A DNA stretch of 42,099 bases. Origin: Nostoc sp. S13 (GTDB lineage Bacteria; Cyanobacteriota; Cyanobacteriia; Cyanobacteriales; Nostocaceae). Positions 9,098 through 17,362 of this stretch are shown one piece after another. The notes beneath the pieces were generated by a model, which worked only from the letters and a program-made list of their open reading frames with translations, had not been told where the DNA came from and made no database searches. Position 1 is the first letter of the stretch, and each line of letters starts with the position of its first letter. The position numbers were made by a program, and so were the translations under genes. The DNA is taken from positions 1 through 42,099 of the forward strand of contig NZ_JAQYWQ010000055.1 in NCBI RefSeq assembly GCF_029379315.1, given 5' to 3'.

Positions 9098-10546
9098 TCA
9101 CTCATTTTCTGTAGCGATCGCTTTTGGGGTATCGCCAACACTTGCCAGTTGTATTGTAAATGTGGAACCTTCAGATAATTTACTTTTTACAGAAATAGAT
9201 CCGCCAGAGCGCAGCAGCAATTGCTGTACAATTGTTAACCCCAACCCAGCACCACCATAATCTTCAGTTGCTGCTGTCCGTACACGATAAAACCGATCAA
9301 AGATTTTGGGAATTTCGTTTTCGGCAATACCGATACCTGTGTCGCGGAATTCTAATTGGACATAATCGCCTTGAATACGGGCACGCACCCATACTTGACC
9401 ACCATTAGGGGTAAACTTAATGCTGTTGTGCAGTATATTAATCACAATTTGCCTCAGACCACCACTCACGCACCAAACAGATGGGAGTTCAGTCGGTACG
9501 GTGTAGGCTAAGGTAATCCCTTTTTCTTGAGCCACAGTTTGATAAGTACTAACTACTCCAGGCACAATATCTGAGAGACGCACTGACTCTATAGCCGTCC
9601 CCTCCAAATTGCGTTCTAACTGCACCAGTTCCAACAAACCAGTAATCAGGGAATTTTGTTGATCGCACTGGGTATTTAACATCTGTAAATAACGTTGTCG
9701 CTGGGGGGGTTTAAGATTAGGGGAATTCAATAACGAAAGTGCTGTCTTCATGTGGGTCAAGGGTGTACGTAATTCCTGACACACATTTTTCAGGTATTCA
9801 TCTTTGAGTTGCTCTTTATTGTGCAGTTCTTGATTTTGCTGCTCCAACTTGCTGGTACGTACTGTGATGATTTGACGATTAATTTCATCTTGTCGCAGGA
9901 GTTGTTTTGCCAACAGTTGATTCATCAGTGCAGCTTGGGGCACAGTTGGACAAATAAAACTAGAAGGTAAAATTGGGGATGATTCTGGCGTAATCGCTTT
10001 TTGGATACCATTTAATACTTGCTGAATTACTCTCCCCTCAACAGTAGTTATAATCAGCAACGGCTGGTTTTTATTACTATTTACTTTCCCCGATGTCTGA
10101 TTTTTACGTTTTTTAAGTGGTCGATGAGCCAAAATTAAACTGCAAAACTGGGGCGATAACACCATCAGAAAATTTTCCCGTCGCAGTTGGCTATCTGGTG
10201 GGAGGTGAACAGAGACATCATAAGGGGATGAGGAGGATGAGGAGGCATTTACTCTTTCTTCATCTTCCCCTGCTCCCGTTCTCCCTCTCTCCTCAATCTG
10301 GCAAGTATAAATGAGACTTGAGGCACCTACCGAGGATTGATAACGCGCTAATTCTGATTGCCAGATTTTATCTGGTGGTAGCTTCACCCATAAAGTGGCT
10401 GCAATTTCTTGCTCAATTAGTAAGTCAATTTGCGCTCTCACCAGTGATAGCAGAGTAGCAGGACTGAGGGACAATGGTTTAGGAGGCACTTGCACTCCCA
10501 TAACCTGTTGATAAACAGACAGATCGTTAACCAGAGATACATTCAT
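9098..10546 (-). CDS. Histidine-kinase-like protein lacking the phosphoacceptor His
   Basis: A 482-aa soluble protein. The N-terminal region (to about residue 215) resembles the DICT-type sensory regions of cyanobacterial signalling proteins, a tentative match. It carries an acidic/Ser-rich insert encoded by the repeat at 10223-10290. A coiled coil leads to the H-box, which reads NVCQELRTPLTHMK: the His position is Gln257 (CAG). The ATP-binding domain is complete, with N-box INILHNSIKFTPNGG, G1 DTGIGIAE, F-box FDRFYR and G2 GAGLGLTIV. It therefore cannot autophosphorylate in the normal way but should bind ATP. It could phosphorylate a partner such as the convergent His268 protein (inference), or be a pure sensor pseudokinase. 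The start at ATG 10546 gives a sensible N-terminus. Confidence 0.82.
   Translation of the reverse strand: MNVSLVNDLSVYQQVMGVQVPPKPLSLSPATLLSLVRAQIDLLIEQEIAATLWVKLPPDKIWQSELARYQSSVGASSLIYTCQIEERGRTGAGEDEERVNASSSSSSPYDVSVHLPPDSQLRRENFLMVLSPQFCSLILAHRPLKKRKNQTSGKVNSNKNQPLLIITTVEGRVIQQVLNGIQKAITPESSPILPSSFICPTVPQAALMNQLLAKQLLRQDEINRQIITVRTSKLEQQNQELHNKEQLKDEYLKNVCQELRTPLTHMKTALSLLNSPNLKPPQRQRYLQMLNTQCDQQNSLITGLLELVQLERNLEGTAIESVRLSDIVPGVVSTYQTVAQEKGITLAYTVPTELPSVWCVSGGLRQIVINILHNSIKFTPNGGQVWVRARIQGDYVQLEFRDTGIGIAENEIPKIFDRFYRVRTAATEDYGGAGLGLTIVQQLLLRSGGSISVKSKLSEGSTFTIQLASVGDTPKAIATENE
10223..10290 (+). repeat. GGATGAGGA-type repeat inside the pseudokinase gene
   Basis: GGATGAGGA units and a pyrimidine-rich stretch lie within the minus-strand kinase gene. 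They are read in frame as GAGEDEERVNASSSSSSP, a low-complexity insert in the sensor region. Confidence 0.55.
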
Positions 10547-10693
10547 GAGTCAAGCACAACAAGGGTGAAGCAAGAAATAATTCTGTCTTCGATTTTCACC
10601 TTTATGTGTGCATTTTTTACAAAATCCGCACGCAAATAAACATGAACAATCAATTATGAGCGATTTTAATTTTGTGGAATACATCTTTTAGGA

Positions 10694-10709
10694 TAGCACA
10701 GCTGTGCTA
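10694..10709. repeat. 16-bp palindrome downstream of murE
   Basis: TAGCACAGCTGTGCTA is a perfect 8+8 palindrome, 10 bp beyond the murE stop and in the murE-kinase gap. It may serve as a weak terminator for murE, but no T-run follows on the minus strand. It could also be a dispersed palindromic repeat. Confidence 0.5.
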
Positions 10710-10718
10710 CCCTTTGGC

Positions 10719-12221
10719 TTAGGCTTGTATATTTAGTCTTTGGTGTAAAGCGTCGCGTGCGTGTTCTCGGTCGTCAAAATGGATTTTTTCAGTACCAAGA
10801 ATTTGGTAGTCTTCGTGACCTTTACCAGCAAGCAAGACTCCATCACCAGGTTGTGCTTGTAAAATTGCGGTACGAATTGCGATCGCCCGATCGCAAATTA
10901 CAGTTGGCTGCACTGTGTCAGCAATTCCCGCCAAAATATCTTTCAAAATCCGTTCTGGGTCTTCAGTCCGGGGATTATCCGATGTCACCACTGCCACATC
11001 AGCTAATTCAGCAGCAATTTTACCCATTATTGGGCGCTTAGTGCGATCGCGATCGCCTCCACAACCAAACACGCAAATCACCTTCCCAGGTATAAACGGA
11101 CGTGCAGCTTTCAGCAAATTTTCTAGACTATCGGGTGTGTGGGCATAATCCACAATCACGCTAATATCTTGGTCAGGACTAATCTGTACCCGTTCCATTC
11201 GTCCGGGCACTCCGGGAAACTCAGGTATCACAGATACGAGTAACTGCAAATCTAGCCCTAAGTGTAAAACTGCTCCTACGGCTGCGAGAAGATTTTCTAA
11301 ATTATATTGTCCGACTAGGGGCGATTGAAAAGCTACGTCACCTTTTGGTGTATGTAATGTACCACTGACACCATTGGGCTGGTAATTTAAATCACTCATC
11401 CATAAATCAGCGCTATTATCGTTTACACTGTAACTCCAAACCCGTTCGGAATCTAAAGAGGCGATTAACCGTTTGCCATAGGAATCATCAGCATTAATTA
11501 TTGCCCGTCCCTTGAGATAATCAGGGCTAAATAACAACGCTTTGGCGGCAAAGTAATCTTCCATGTCGCTGTGATAGTCGAGATGGTCTTGGGTAAGATT
11601 ACTGAATACCGCCACCTCAAATTCACAACCCAACACTCGACTTTGGGCTAAAGCGTGGGAACTTACTTCCATCACGCCGAACTCACTACCAGCATTTACA
11701 GCCTCTCTTAGCTGCTGTTGTAGTTCCACCGCAAAGGGCGTAGTGTAGGCAGCAGTTTGCTCAAAACCTGCCCAACGAGTGTAGAGAGTTCCCATCAAAG
11801 CTGTAGCTAGATTAGCTTTGATCAGCAAAAATTCAATTAGATGAGTTGTTGTAGTTTTGCCATTTGTACCAGTCACGCCTACCAGCTTGAGTTTTTGTCC
11901 TGGATAACCGTAAAAAGCACTAGCTATCTGGGCACAAGCTTGAGTTATGTTACTTGCACTGATGACTACAGCCTGATTTGTGGGAGGATTTTTTTGTGCA
12001 GCTTCGGGTGAGACGATCGCCGCTACAGCACCCGATGCGATCGCACTTTGCCAAAATTCCCCACCATCAACCCGCCCTCCTGGCATCCCAATAAACAAAT
12101 CTCCCACAATACAAGCATGGGAATTCGTCTTCAAACCCCTAACTTCTACATCCTCAAAAATCGGATGGCTAGGCAATTGTTCAACACTATCTACCGCCGT
12201 TAGTAATTCCCGCAATTTCAT
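10719..12221 (-). CDS. murE: UDP-MurNAc-L-Ala-D-Glu:meso-diaminopimelate ligase
   Basis: A cytoplasmic Mur ligase that adds meso-diaminopimelate to UDP-MurNAc-L-Ala-D-Glu with ATP during peptidoglycan precursor synthesis. At 500 aa the length is normal. The N-terminal UDP-substrate domain is followed by the ATP loop GVTGTNGKTTTTHL (about residue 116) and the central Mur domain (SSHALAQSRV, NLTQDHLDYH). The C-terminal domain carries DNPR at 415-418, the signature of the meso-DAP-specific rather than the Lys-specific enzyme, and GKGHEDYQ near the end. The start is ATG 12221 (MKLRELL). The glutaredoxin-like gene lies 47 bp upstream in the same direction, so the two may be cotranscribed. Nothing looks damaged. 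Confidence 0.97.
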   Translation of the reverse strand: MKLRELLTAVDSVEQLPSHPIFEDVEVRGLKTNSHACIVGDLFIGMPGGRVDGGEFWQSAIASGAVAAIVSPEAAQKNPPTNQAVVISASNITQACAQIASAFYGYPGQKLKLVGVTGTNGKTTTTHLIEFLLIKANLATALMGTLYTRWAGFEQTAAYTTPFAVELQQQLREAVNAGSEFGVMEVSSHALAQSRVLGCEFEVAVFSNLTQDHLDYHSDMEDYFAAKALLFSPDYLKGRAIINADDSYGKRLIASLDSERVWSYSVNDNSADLWMSDLNYQPNGVSGTLHTPKGDVAFQSPLVGQYNLENLLAAVGAVLHLGLDLQLLVSVIPEFPGVPGRMERVQISPDQDISVIVDYAHTPDSLENLLKAARPFIPGKVICVFGCGGDRDRTKRPIMGKIAAELADVAVVTSDNPRTEDPERILKDILAGIADTVQPTVICDRAIAIRTAILQAQPGDGVLLAGKGHEDYQILGTEKIHFDDREHARDALHQRLNIQA

Positions 12222-12268
12222 CTTGTGAACCCATTCTTAATCTTGGGCTTATTCTGCATTATTTTTTT

Positions 12269-12613
12269 CTAATTGGCTAAATACTTACGCAACATTTGCT
12301 CCAACTGCTGCACATTAGCACGAGGAGAAGGACGCGGCAATAATTTCTCACTCCCCTCTTCTTCCTCTGTCTCTGTGCCACGGACACTTTGCTCAACGGG
12401 GGGGAACCCCCGCACGCAAGTGTCCTCCTCTGCGCCTCTGTGGTTCGATAAAAAAAGTACCGGCACCTCATACTCATACGCAGCAAACCAATCTTTACGA
12501 GTCGTAATATCCCTAATTTCCAACTCGAAACAGAGATTTTGGATTTGTTCTAGCTTTTCTTGCAAGCCTTCACATAAATGACAGCCGGGTTTACTGTATA
12601 AAATTAATCGCAT
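12269..12613 (-). CDS. Glutaredoxin-family thiol protein with an in-frame repeat insert
   Basis: A 114-aa thioredoxin-fold protein starting MRLILYSKPGCHLC, with a CxxC redox site at Cys11 and Cys14 and the cis-Pro loop YEVPVLFL around residue 52. Cyanobacterial relatives are about 80-90 aa. Here roughly 30 extra residues (HRGAEEDTCVRG to EEEEGSE) lie between the cis-Pro strand and the C-terminal RPSPRANVQQLEQML helix. They are encoded by a dispersed repeat with a hairpin at 12382-12425. The frame is kept, so the protein may still fold with a surface loop. It is divergent from the AtzG-like gene and upstream of murE. The physiological partner is unknown. Confidence 0.8.
   Translation of the reverse strand: MRLILYSKPGCHLCEGLQEKLEQIQNLCFELEIRDITTRKDWFAAYEYEVPVLFLSNHRGAEEDTCVRGFPPVEQSVRGTETEEEEGSEKLLPRPSPRANVQQLEQMLRKYLAN
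12349..12445. repeat. Palindromic repeat inserted in the glutaredoxin-like gene
   Basis: Nested inverted repeats, GGACACTT/AAGTGTCC (12382-12425) enclosing CGGGGGG/CCCCCG, are flanked by the dispersed CTCTGCGCCTCTGTGGTTCG type sequence (about 12427-12447). The block fits the extra residues in the protein and leaves the reading frame open. Confidence 0.65.
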
Positions 12614-12654
12614 TGTTTATTTCAGTTGGCGCAAGAAGTTATAAGTTTAGAATA

Positions 12655-12690
12655 ACGAACCGCAAAGGACGCAAAGGGCGCAAAGTAAGA
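12655..12690 (+). repeat. Dispersed CGCAAAG repeat before the AtzG-like gene
   Basis: GAACCGCAAAGGACGCAAAG followed by GGGCGCAAAG, a purine-rich tandem of about 9 bp. It overlaps the 5' end of the longest possible AtzG frame and may have displaced the native leader or ribosome binding site. Confidence 0.55.
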
Positions 12691-12693
12691 AAG

Positions 12694-12882
12694 ATGAGAA
12701 GAGAAGGGTTTGATGTGGGTAAGTATGTTGATCAAATGGCGTTGTTGTTGGATTTGGAGCTAAAAGATGAGTATCGTGATGGTGTGGTAGCAAATTTTGA
12801 GAGAATTAGGGCGATCGCTAATCTTGTAAATTCTTTCCCGCTAGCGGAGGATGTTGAAGTTGCACCAGTTTTTGAACCATGA
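12694..12882 (+). CDS. AtzG-like small amidase partner (DUF4089)
   Basis: A protein of about 62 aa resembling AtzG, the small subunit that stabilises the AtzE amidase. The pattern is YVDQMALLLDLEL..YRDGVVANFERIRAIANLV, then LAEDVEVAPVFEP at the C-terminus. The frame is open from 12613, but 12655-12690 is a dispersed repeat (GCAAAGGACGCAAAGGGCGC) that reads as RKGRKGRK. ATG 12694 is therefore preferred, and GTG 12715 is possible. It overlaps the amidase start by ATGA, which indicates translational coupling. It is not GatC, which would pair with GatA and GatB; no gatB is present here. Confidence 0.75.
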   Translation: MRREGFDVGKYVDQMALLLDLELKDEYRDGVVANFERIRAIANLVNSFPLAEDVEVAPVFEP

Positions 12883-14267
12883 ATGATGCTGTATCAATCG
12901 CTGCTGCTGTGCGTGAAGGGAAAGTCAGCGCGGTGGAAGTTACTCAGGCTGCGATAGCACGAATCGCTGCGCGGGATAATCAACTTAACTGTTTTACGGC
13001 TGTGACTGCTGAGACAGCTTTAACAGATGCAGCACGTATTGACACGGAAATTGCCCAAGGTAATCATTCCAGAATGCTGGCTGGTGTCCCTTTTGCGGTG
13101 AAAAATCTCTTCGATATCGCTGGTTTAACGACTCTGGCGGGATCGAAAATTAATGCAGGAAAACCAGCTGCTAGCCAAGATGCAGCAGCAATAGCGAAGC
13201 TGAAACAAGCGGGTGCTGTGCTGGTTGGCGCTTTGAATATGGATGAGTACGCCTATGGGTTTGTAACGGAAAACTTCCATTACGGTGCGACTCACAACCC
13301 CCATGATTTACAGCGAGTTGCTGGTGGTTCATCGGGTGGTTCGGCGGCGGCTGTTGCTGCTGGTTTAGTACCGTTGACGCTGGGTTCTGATACTAATGGT
13401 TCAATTCGCGTTCCGGCGGCGTTGTGTGGCGTTTTTGGTTTCAAACCGACTTATGGAAGGTTATCTCGTGCTGGTGTAGCTTTATTATCTAGCAGTTTTG
13501 ACCACATTGGCCCTTTTGCGCGTTCGGTGCAGGATATCGCTACGGTGTTTGATGTGCTTCAAGGAGAAGACGATCGCGATCCCATTTGCACAAAGCGTCC
13601 GCCTGAATTGGTTTTATCACAACTTAAGCAAGATATCTCTGATATTAGAATTGCGATTGCTGCTGATTATTTTACCAAAGGCGCAGAAGCCGAAGCTTTA
13701 GCAGCAGTCCAAAAGATAGCTGATGCTTTGAATGTCACTGAATACGTAACCATACCAGAAGCACACCGCGCCCGTGCAGCAGCGTTTGTGATTACAGCTA
13801 GCGAGGGCGCAAATTTACATTTTGACAAATTGCGATCGCATCCTCAAGATTTTGATCCAGCGACACGCGATCGCTTTTTGGCTGGGGCGTTAATTCCTAA
13901 TAGCTGGTATCTCCAAGCACAACGGTTTAGAAAATGGTATCGCGATCGCATTCGGGAAGTCTTGCAAAATGTGGATGTAATTCTTGCCCCAACTACACCA
14001 ATTTCCGCACCGCTAATCGGTCAACAAACGATGATTTTGGATGGCGAAGAAATTCTTGTACGTCCTCATTTAGGGCTATTTACTCAACCATTATCTTTTA
14101 TTGGCTTACCCGTTTTATCAGTACCAATTCAGCGTCCAAATGCCTTACCTTTCGGTGTGCAATTAATCGCAGCACCATATAATGAAGCGCTAATTTTACG
14201 GGTTGCGGCTGCGTTAGAGGCTAAAGGTGTAGTTTCAGCACCAGTGATTTTCAACGCTCTCAACTAA
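12879..14267 (+). CDS. AtzE-family amidohydrolase (amidase signature family)
   Basis: A 462-aa amidase signature enzyme. The Ser-cisSer-Lys triad is visible: Lys75 in VPFAVKNLFD, Ser151 in GGSSGGSAAA and the nucleophile Ser175 in GSDTNGSIRVPAALCG. The family includes GatA and AtzE (1-carboxybiuret hydrolase). Pairing with an AtzG-like partner, with a 4-bp ATGA overlap, argues for AtzE-type rather than GatA. No cyanuric acid, allophanate or urease genes are near, so the natural substrate is open: a carboxybiuret-like or other small amide. The length and all motifs look intact. It is likely cotranscribed with the upstream small gene only. Confidence 0.88.
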   Translation: MNDAVSIAAAVREGKVSAVEVTQAAIARIAARDNQLNCFTAVTAETALTDAARIDTEIAQGNHSRMLAGVPFAVKNLFDIAGLTTLAGSKINAGKPAASQDAAAIAKLKQAGAVLVGALNMDEYAYGFVTENFHYGATHNPHDLQRVAGGSSGGSAAAVAAGLVPLTLGSDTNGSIRVPAALCGVFGFKPTYGRLSRAGVALLSSSFDHIGPFARSVQDIATVFDVLQGEDDRDPICTKRPPELVLSQLKQDISDIRIAIAADYFTKGAEAEALAAVQKIADALNVTEYVTIPEAHRARAAAFVITASEGANLHFDKLRSHPQDFDPATRDRFLAGALIPNSWYLQAQRFRKWYRDRIREVLQNVDVILAPTTPISAPLIGQQTMILDGEEILVRPHLGLFTQPLSFIGLPVLSVPIQRPNALPFGVQLIAAPYNEALILRVAAALEAKGVVSAPVIFNALN

Positions 14268-14329
14268 AGCTAATCGTTTACAATGCTGTGAATGAGGTGA
14301 TTATAGAATGGAAAAATTACGCCTTCGAT

Positions 14330-15694
14330 TTACTCGCATTGAGTTTTTTCAGCAGGAGGAATATCCTCTACCGCTAGTTTCAAGGTTCTAGGGATCTGAA
14401 TTCCCTGCACTGCAATTCTAGTGACAATGAACAAAGACATCGCCAACCATAACAGATGAACACTCTGCAACTTCCAAGCCAGGGCTGCTGTGGGAATAAA
14501 CCCTAACCCAGTTGCGATAAAAGCCGCATTGCGGAGGATTAATCCTTCTGCCAAACCAAAGAAATAAGCTTCAATTGAGACGGCAAACGCATACAGCCCC
14601 AGCACGCTCATTAGCCAGGGAATGTAGGGATCAATCTGGGTGGTTATTTCCGTATGATTTGTAAGTAGTCCAAATACGGTTTGAGGAAAGAGGATGCAGG
14701 TAAGGGACATGATGACTGCAAACATTAGACTCACGCCTATAGAAACGCCAAGCAGTGGCACCATCTGCCCCTGCTCGTTTGTGCCATGAAAGTTGCCCGT
14801 CAAGGTTTCCGTTGCATAAGACAAGCCATTGAGTATTTGAATTCCTAGCGTCATGAACTCAATCAGCAAGACATTTTCCGCAAAGGCGATTCTTCCCATC
14901 CCAGCAAACAGATTGGTAAAAGCCCAAAAGGTAAACCCAATCGCCAGTGTCCGTATAAAGAGATCCTTACTCAGGGCAAAAGTCTCATTCCAGGCAGATT
15001 TGTCCCAAAGCTGAGGCGCGACGGCAAGGATTTCCTGCCACTGGATTTCACTCTTCACCCAAATTAGTCCCAGCACCATCATCAGAAATTGGCTCAAAGC
15101 TTGTGCCAAGCCTGCTCCCATGCTGTCCAAACCTGCTCGCAGAATCATCTGGTAACTCAAGATAATGTTGACGACGTTGCCAAAAACCGACAATACTAAG
15201 ACTTTCTGGCTCTGTTCACGCCCCATCAGCCAGCCGAACAGCACCATATTCACCAGAACCGCAGGTACACCCCAAATCCTCGTGTTGAAGTAGTCCACCG
15301 CAGCCGCTTTCACATCTGGAGTATTGTTTAAGACAATAAACCCCAACTCTCGCAGTGGGTATTGCAGGAGCAAAACAACAAATCCCAAGCCTAGAGCAAT
15401 TAAAACATTCCGTAAGCCTAGCAGCAGCACTTCCTGTTGATCATTTCTTCCAGTCGCCTGGGCAGTCGTGCCGGTGACAGAGAGACGCAAAAAATTTAAT
15501 GCTCGATAGAAGTAATTAAACACAACCGTCGCCAGTGCAACGCCAGCTAAATGACGAATGTCTTGCAAGTGCCCTAAAAAAGAAACGCTAACCATTCCAG
15601 ATAGCGGTACCATTAAATTGGAGAGCATATTCGCGATCGCTAATCTGAAATAGCGAGGAATCCATCGGTCTTGCAAATCATTATTTACTAACAT
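14330..15694 (-). CDS. MATE-family efflux transporter
   Basis: A 454-aa integral membrane protein with about 12 hydrophobic segments and MATE (DinF-like) features: FRLAIANMLSNLMVPLSGMVSVSFLGHL in the first helix pair (the run PLSGMVSVSFLGHL is diagnostic) and GIQILNGLSYATETLTGNF in the seventh-helix region. It probably expels organic cations or secondary metabolites using Na+ or H+ gradients. Closely similar cyanobacterial proteins are often named after guanitoxin export, but no toxin biosynthesis genes are here, so the substrate is unknown. The start is ATG 15694. The gene is convergent with the amidase. The downstream gap is 62 bp and the upstream region is long and repeat-rich. Confidence 0.9.
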   Translation of the reverse strand: MLVNNDLQDRWIPRYFRLAIANMLSNLMVPLSGMVSVSFLGHLQDIRHLAGVALATVVFNYFYRALNFLRLSVTGTTAQATGRNDQQEVLLLGLRNVLIALGLGFVVLLLQYPLRELGFIVLNNTPDVKAAAVDYFNTRIWGVPAVLVNMVLFGWLMGREQSQKVLVLSVFGNVVNIILSYQMILRAGLDSMGAGLAQALSQFLMMVLGLIWVKSEIQWQEILAVAPQLWDKSAWNETFALSKDLFIRTLAIGFTFWAFTNLFAGMGRIAFAENVLLIEFMTLGIQILNGLSYATETLTGNFHGTNEQGQMVPLLGVSIGVSLMFAVIMSLTCILFPQTVFGLLTNHTEITTQIDPYIPWLMSVLGLYAFAVSIEAYFFGLAEGLILRNAAFIATGLGFIPTAALAWKLQSVHLLWLAMSLFIVTRIAVQGIQIPRTLKLAVEDIPPAEKTQCE

Positions 15695-16256
15695 TTGGAA
15701 TCGGTTAGCTGATGCGATTGAGCTATTTAACTAATTACTAATTCCTAATTCATAATGGGCACAAGCCGCTACATACCCCTACGGGGATCTTGCTACGTAA
15801 AGCGTCTTGTAGAGAAGACCAGGCTGCCTCACTAAATTGTCAAATTGGTGGTCTTGAATTAGTTGTAAATAAATCTTAAACTAATTTAATTACGAATTAT
15901 GTAGCTTACTTTTCATTTTTGGCGAGTATTATCAATTACGAATTATTTTAAGGAACTCAAAAAATTAAATTATCCAAATTATTGTATCCAATGCAACTAT
16001 CAGATTCTTTTTTCCTTGCTCAAGAACTGCTTCCACAGCGATTGGATATTTTTTTTATTTGAAAGTTCCTTAACTCCGGTCAAGTCGCTTCTCGAAATTA
16101 AAAATTAAAAATTATTAATTGAAAATTTAAGAAATCCTAATAGACTTAAAATTTTACTCCCCAACGCTACAAGGGTTGGGGCTGTTCTTGTTAGGTGTGT
16201 ATTGCGCTCAATTGAGAAGCGCTATATTTCAATCAATGTGCGAATTAAAATCTACG
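15695..16256. other. AT-rich, repeat-bearing gene-free region
   Basis: No gene seen. It contains a dispersed GCGTCTTGTAGAGAAG (15802-15817), related to three copies elsewhere in the window, runs of AATTAAAAATTAAAAATTA around 16097-16120, and a hairpin at 16159-16181 with CCCCAAC/GTTGGGG arms. On the minus strand that hairpin lies just beyond the transposase relic and may be its terminal hairpin. Confidence 0.5.
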
Positions 16257-16331
16257 TTAAACTCCAGGGGACTTTCCACGGGGTTTGGGAGGAACAGCAG
16301 GTATCCCAATTGCCGCGAAAACTTCTCCGGT
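16257..16331 (-). pseudogene. C-terminal scrap of a transposase
   Basis: The minus strand reads TGEVFAAIGIPAVPPKPRGK followed by SPGV and a stop at 16257-16259. A Pro-rich tail with PRGKSPG is common at the C-termini of cyanobacterial transposases. A stop lies just upstream in frame, so only about 24 codons remain. The identification is from memory of the motif and is tentative. Confidence 0.4.
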
Positions 16332-16348
16332 TTATATTATCCGCCTAT

Positions 16349-16462
16349 TTACTTAAGTAGCGGCTGAATAGCCTTGTCCCACTCATCAGCCATCTTATCG
16401 TAGCCGTGCTGCGTGGGATGTATTTGATCAGAGCGAATATCATACTTTGTAATGACAATTGG
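16349..16462 (-). pseudogene. C-terminal relic of an SGNH/GDSL hydrolase
   Basis: The minus strand from 16462 down to a TAA at 16349-16351 reads PIVITKYDIRSDQIHPTQHG, then YDKMADEWDKAIQPLLK. The DQIHPTQHGYDKMA segment is the block V catalytic Asp-x-x-His motif of SGNH hydrolases such as TesA-like lysophospholipases. The rest of the enzyme is missing: an in-frame stop occurs about 17 codons further upstream and the PEP-CTERM gene ends at 16523. It is a truncated remnant next to a transposase scrap. Confidence 0.6.
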
Positions 16463-16522
16463 GCATTTTTTTACTTGGATTACTCTTATATAACTATAAG
16501 TTACGCACTACTGTTTAGTAGC

Positions 16523-17176
16523 TCAAAGGTAACGCCGACGCAATATCGAACTAATCCCAATTACACATATACCGAATAGTGTTGTTGCCGTTCTTGGTTC
16601 TGGAATTTGCTGCGGTGTCTGGAAAGAACCACTCAAAAAAGCTTGACCTTTTAAGGGACTAGTTGGATCTTGATCGAGTGACTCAATTTCACTAAAGTTA
16701 AATATGCCTGTTGCACCACTGAACCTACCTGCACCACCAGTGATAGTTATACTACCAGAACCTACTAATTTACGGTTAATAAAGTCAAATGCAGCAGTCG
16801 CGCTACTCCTGCCAAATAATTTATCATCACCACTGCCAAAAAACTCATCTCTGCCGATTGGCAAGCCTTCTAAACCAAATTTTGTTGCGTCTTGAACAAA
16901 TACGAGATTACCAGTATTAGGGTCAATTCGGCTGTAGTTGTTTATGCTAGAAAAGTTACTCAGACTGTACGGAGCATCAGAATTGAAACCTGAGACAAAT
17001 GCTTTAGATACGTCGGTCGATGGGATAGGTGTGAGAGTAACTTCCGTGTCGTATACTACGTCAAATGGATAAATCGTCTGGGCGTTTGCTTTTGTTGTAC
17101 TCGCAGCAATACTGAGTAAACAGAAAACTACCGAACCAAGAAATATACTATGCGATCGCATATTAATTTTTATCAC
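16523..17176 (-). CDS. PEP-CTERM sorting-signal protein
   Basis: A secreted protein of about 212-217 aa. The N-terminal signal peptide (FLGSVVFCLLSIAASTTKANA) ends near AQT. The middle is Ser/Gly/Asn-rich with GSGSITITGGAGRFSGATG and no known enzyme motif. The C-terminus is a classical PEP-CTERM tripartite signal: IPEP, a hydrophobic helix (TATTLFGICVIGISSIL) and RRRYL. It should be processed by an exosortase (EpsH type), which is not in this window, and is likely an extracellular-matrix or surface protein. GTG 17176 gives the longest form; ATG 17161 (MRSHSIFLG) is an equally good start. Upstream is the 42-bp repeat region. Confidence 0.85.
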   Translation of the reverse strand: MIKINMRSHSIFLGSVVFCLLSIAASTTKANAQTIYPFDVVYDTEVTLTPIPSTDVSKAFVSGFNSDAPYSLSNFSSINNYSRIDPNTGNLVFVQDATKFGLEGLPIGRDEFFGSGDDKLFGRSSATAAFDFINRKLVGSGSITITGGAGRFSGATGIFNFSEIESLDQDPTSPLKGQAFLSGSFQTPQQIPEPRTATTLFGICVIGISSILRRRYL

Positions 17177-17362
17177 CTAAAACCCCTAATATTAATTTCT
17201 AACTTATCAGAGATTGTTATAAACTTTATACAAGTTTAAGAAAAAATTAGAAAACTCGCTATTTTATTTGAGAGCGATCGCACGAGCATATATTCCCTAC
17301 TTTGCTGTATCGGCTTACCTCTTTTAAGACAATACATTCGGTACACCCAACTTTCTATAAGT

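Noticed and set aside
12613..12882. GatC subunit of the tRNA amidotransferase
   Set aside because: The sequence pattern and ATGA overlap with an AtzE-type amidase fit AtzG better; no gatB is nearby, and the N-terminal extension is repeat DNA.
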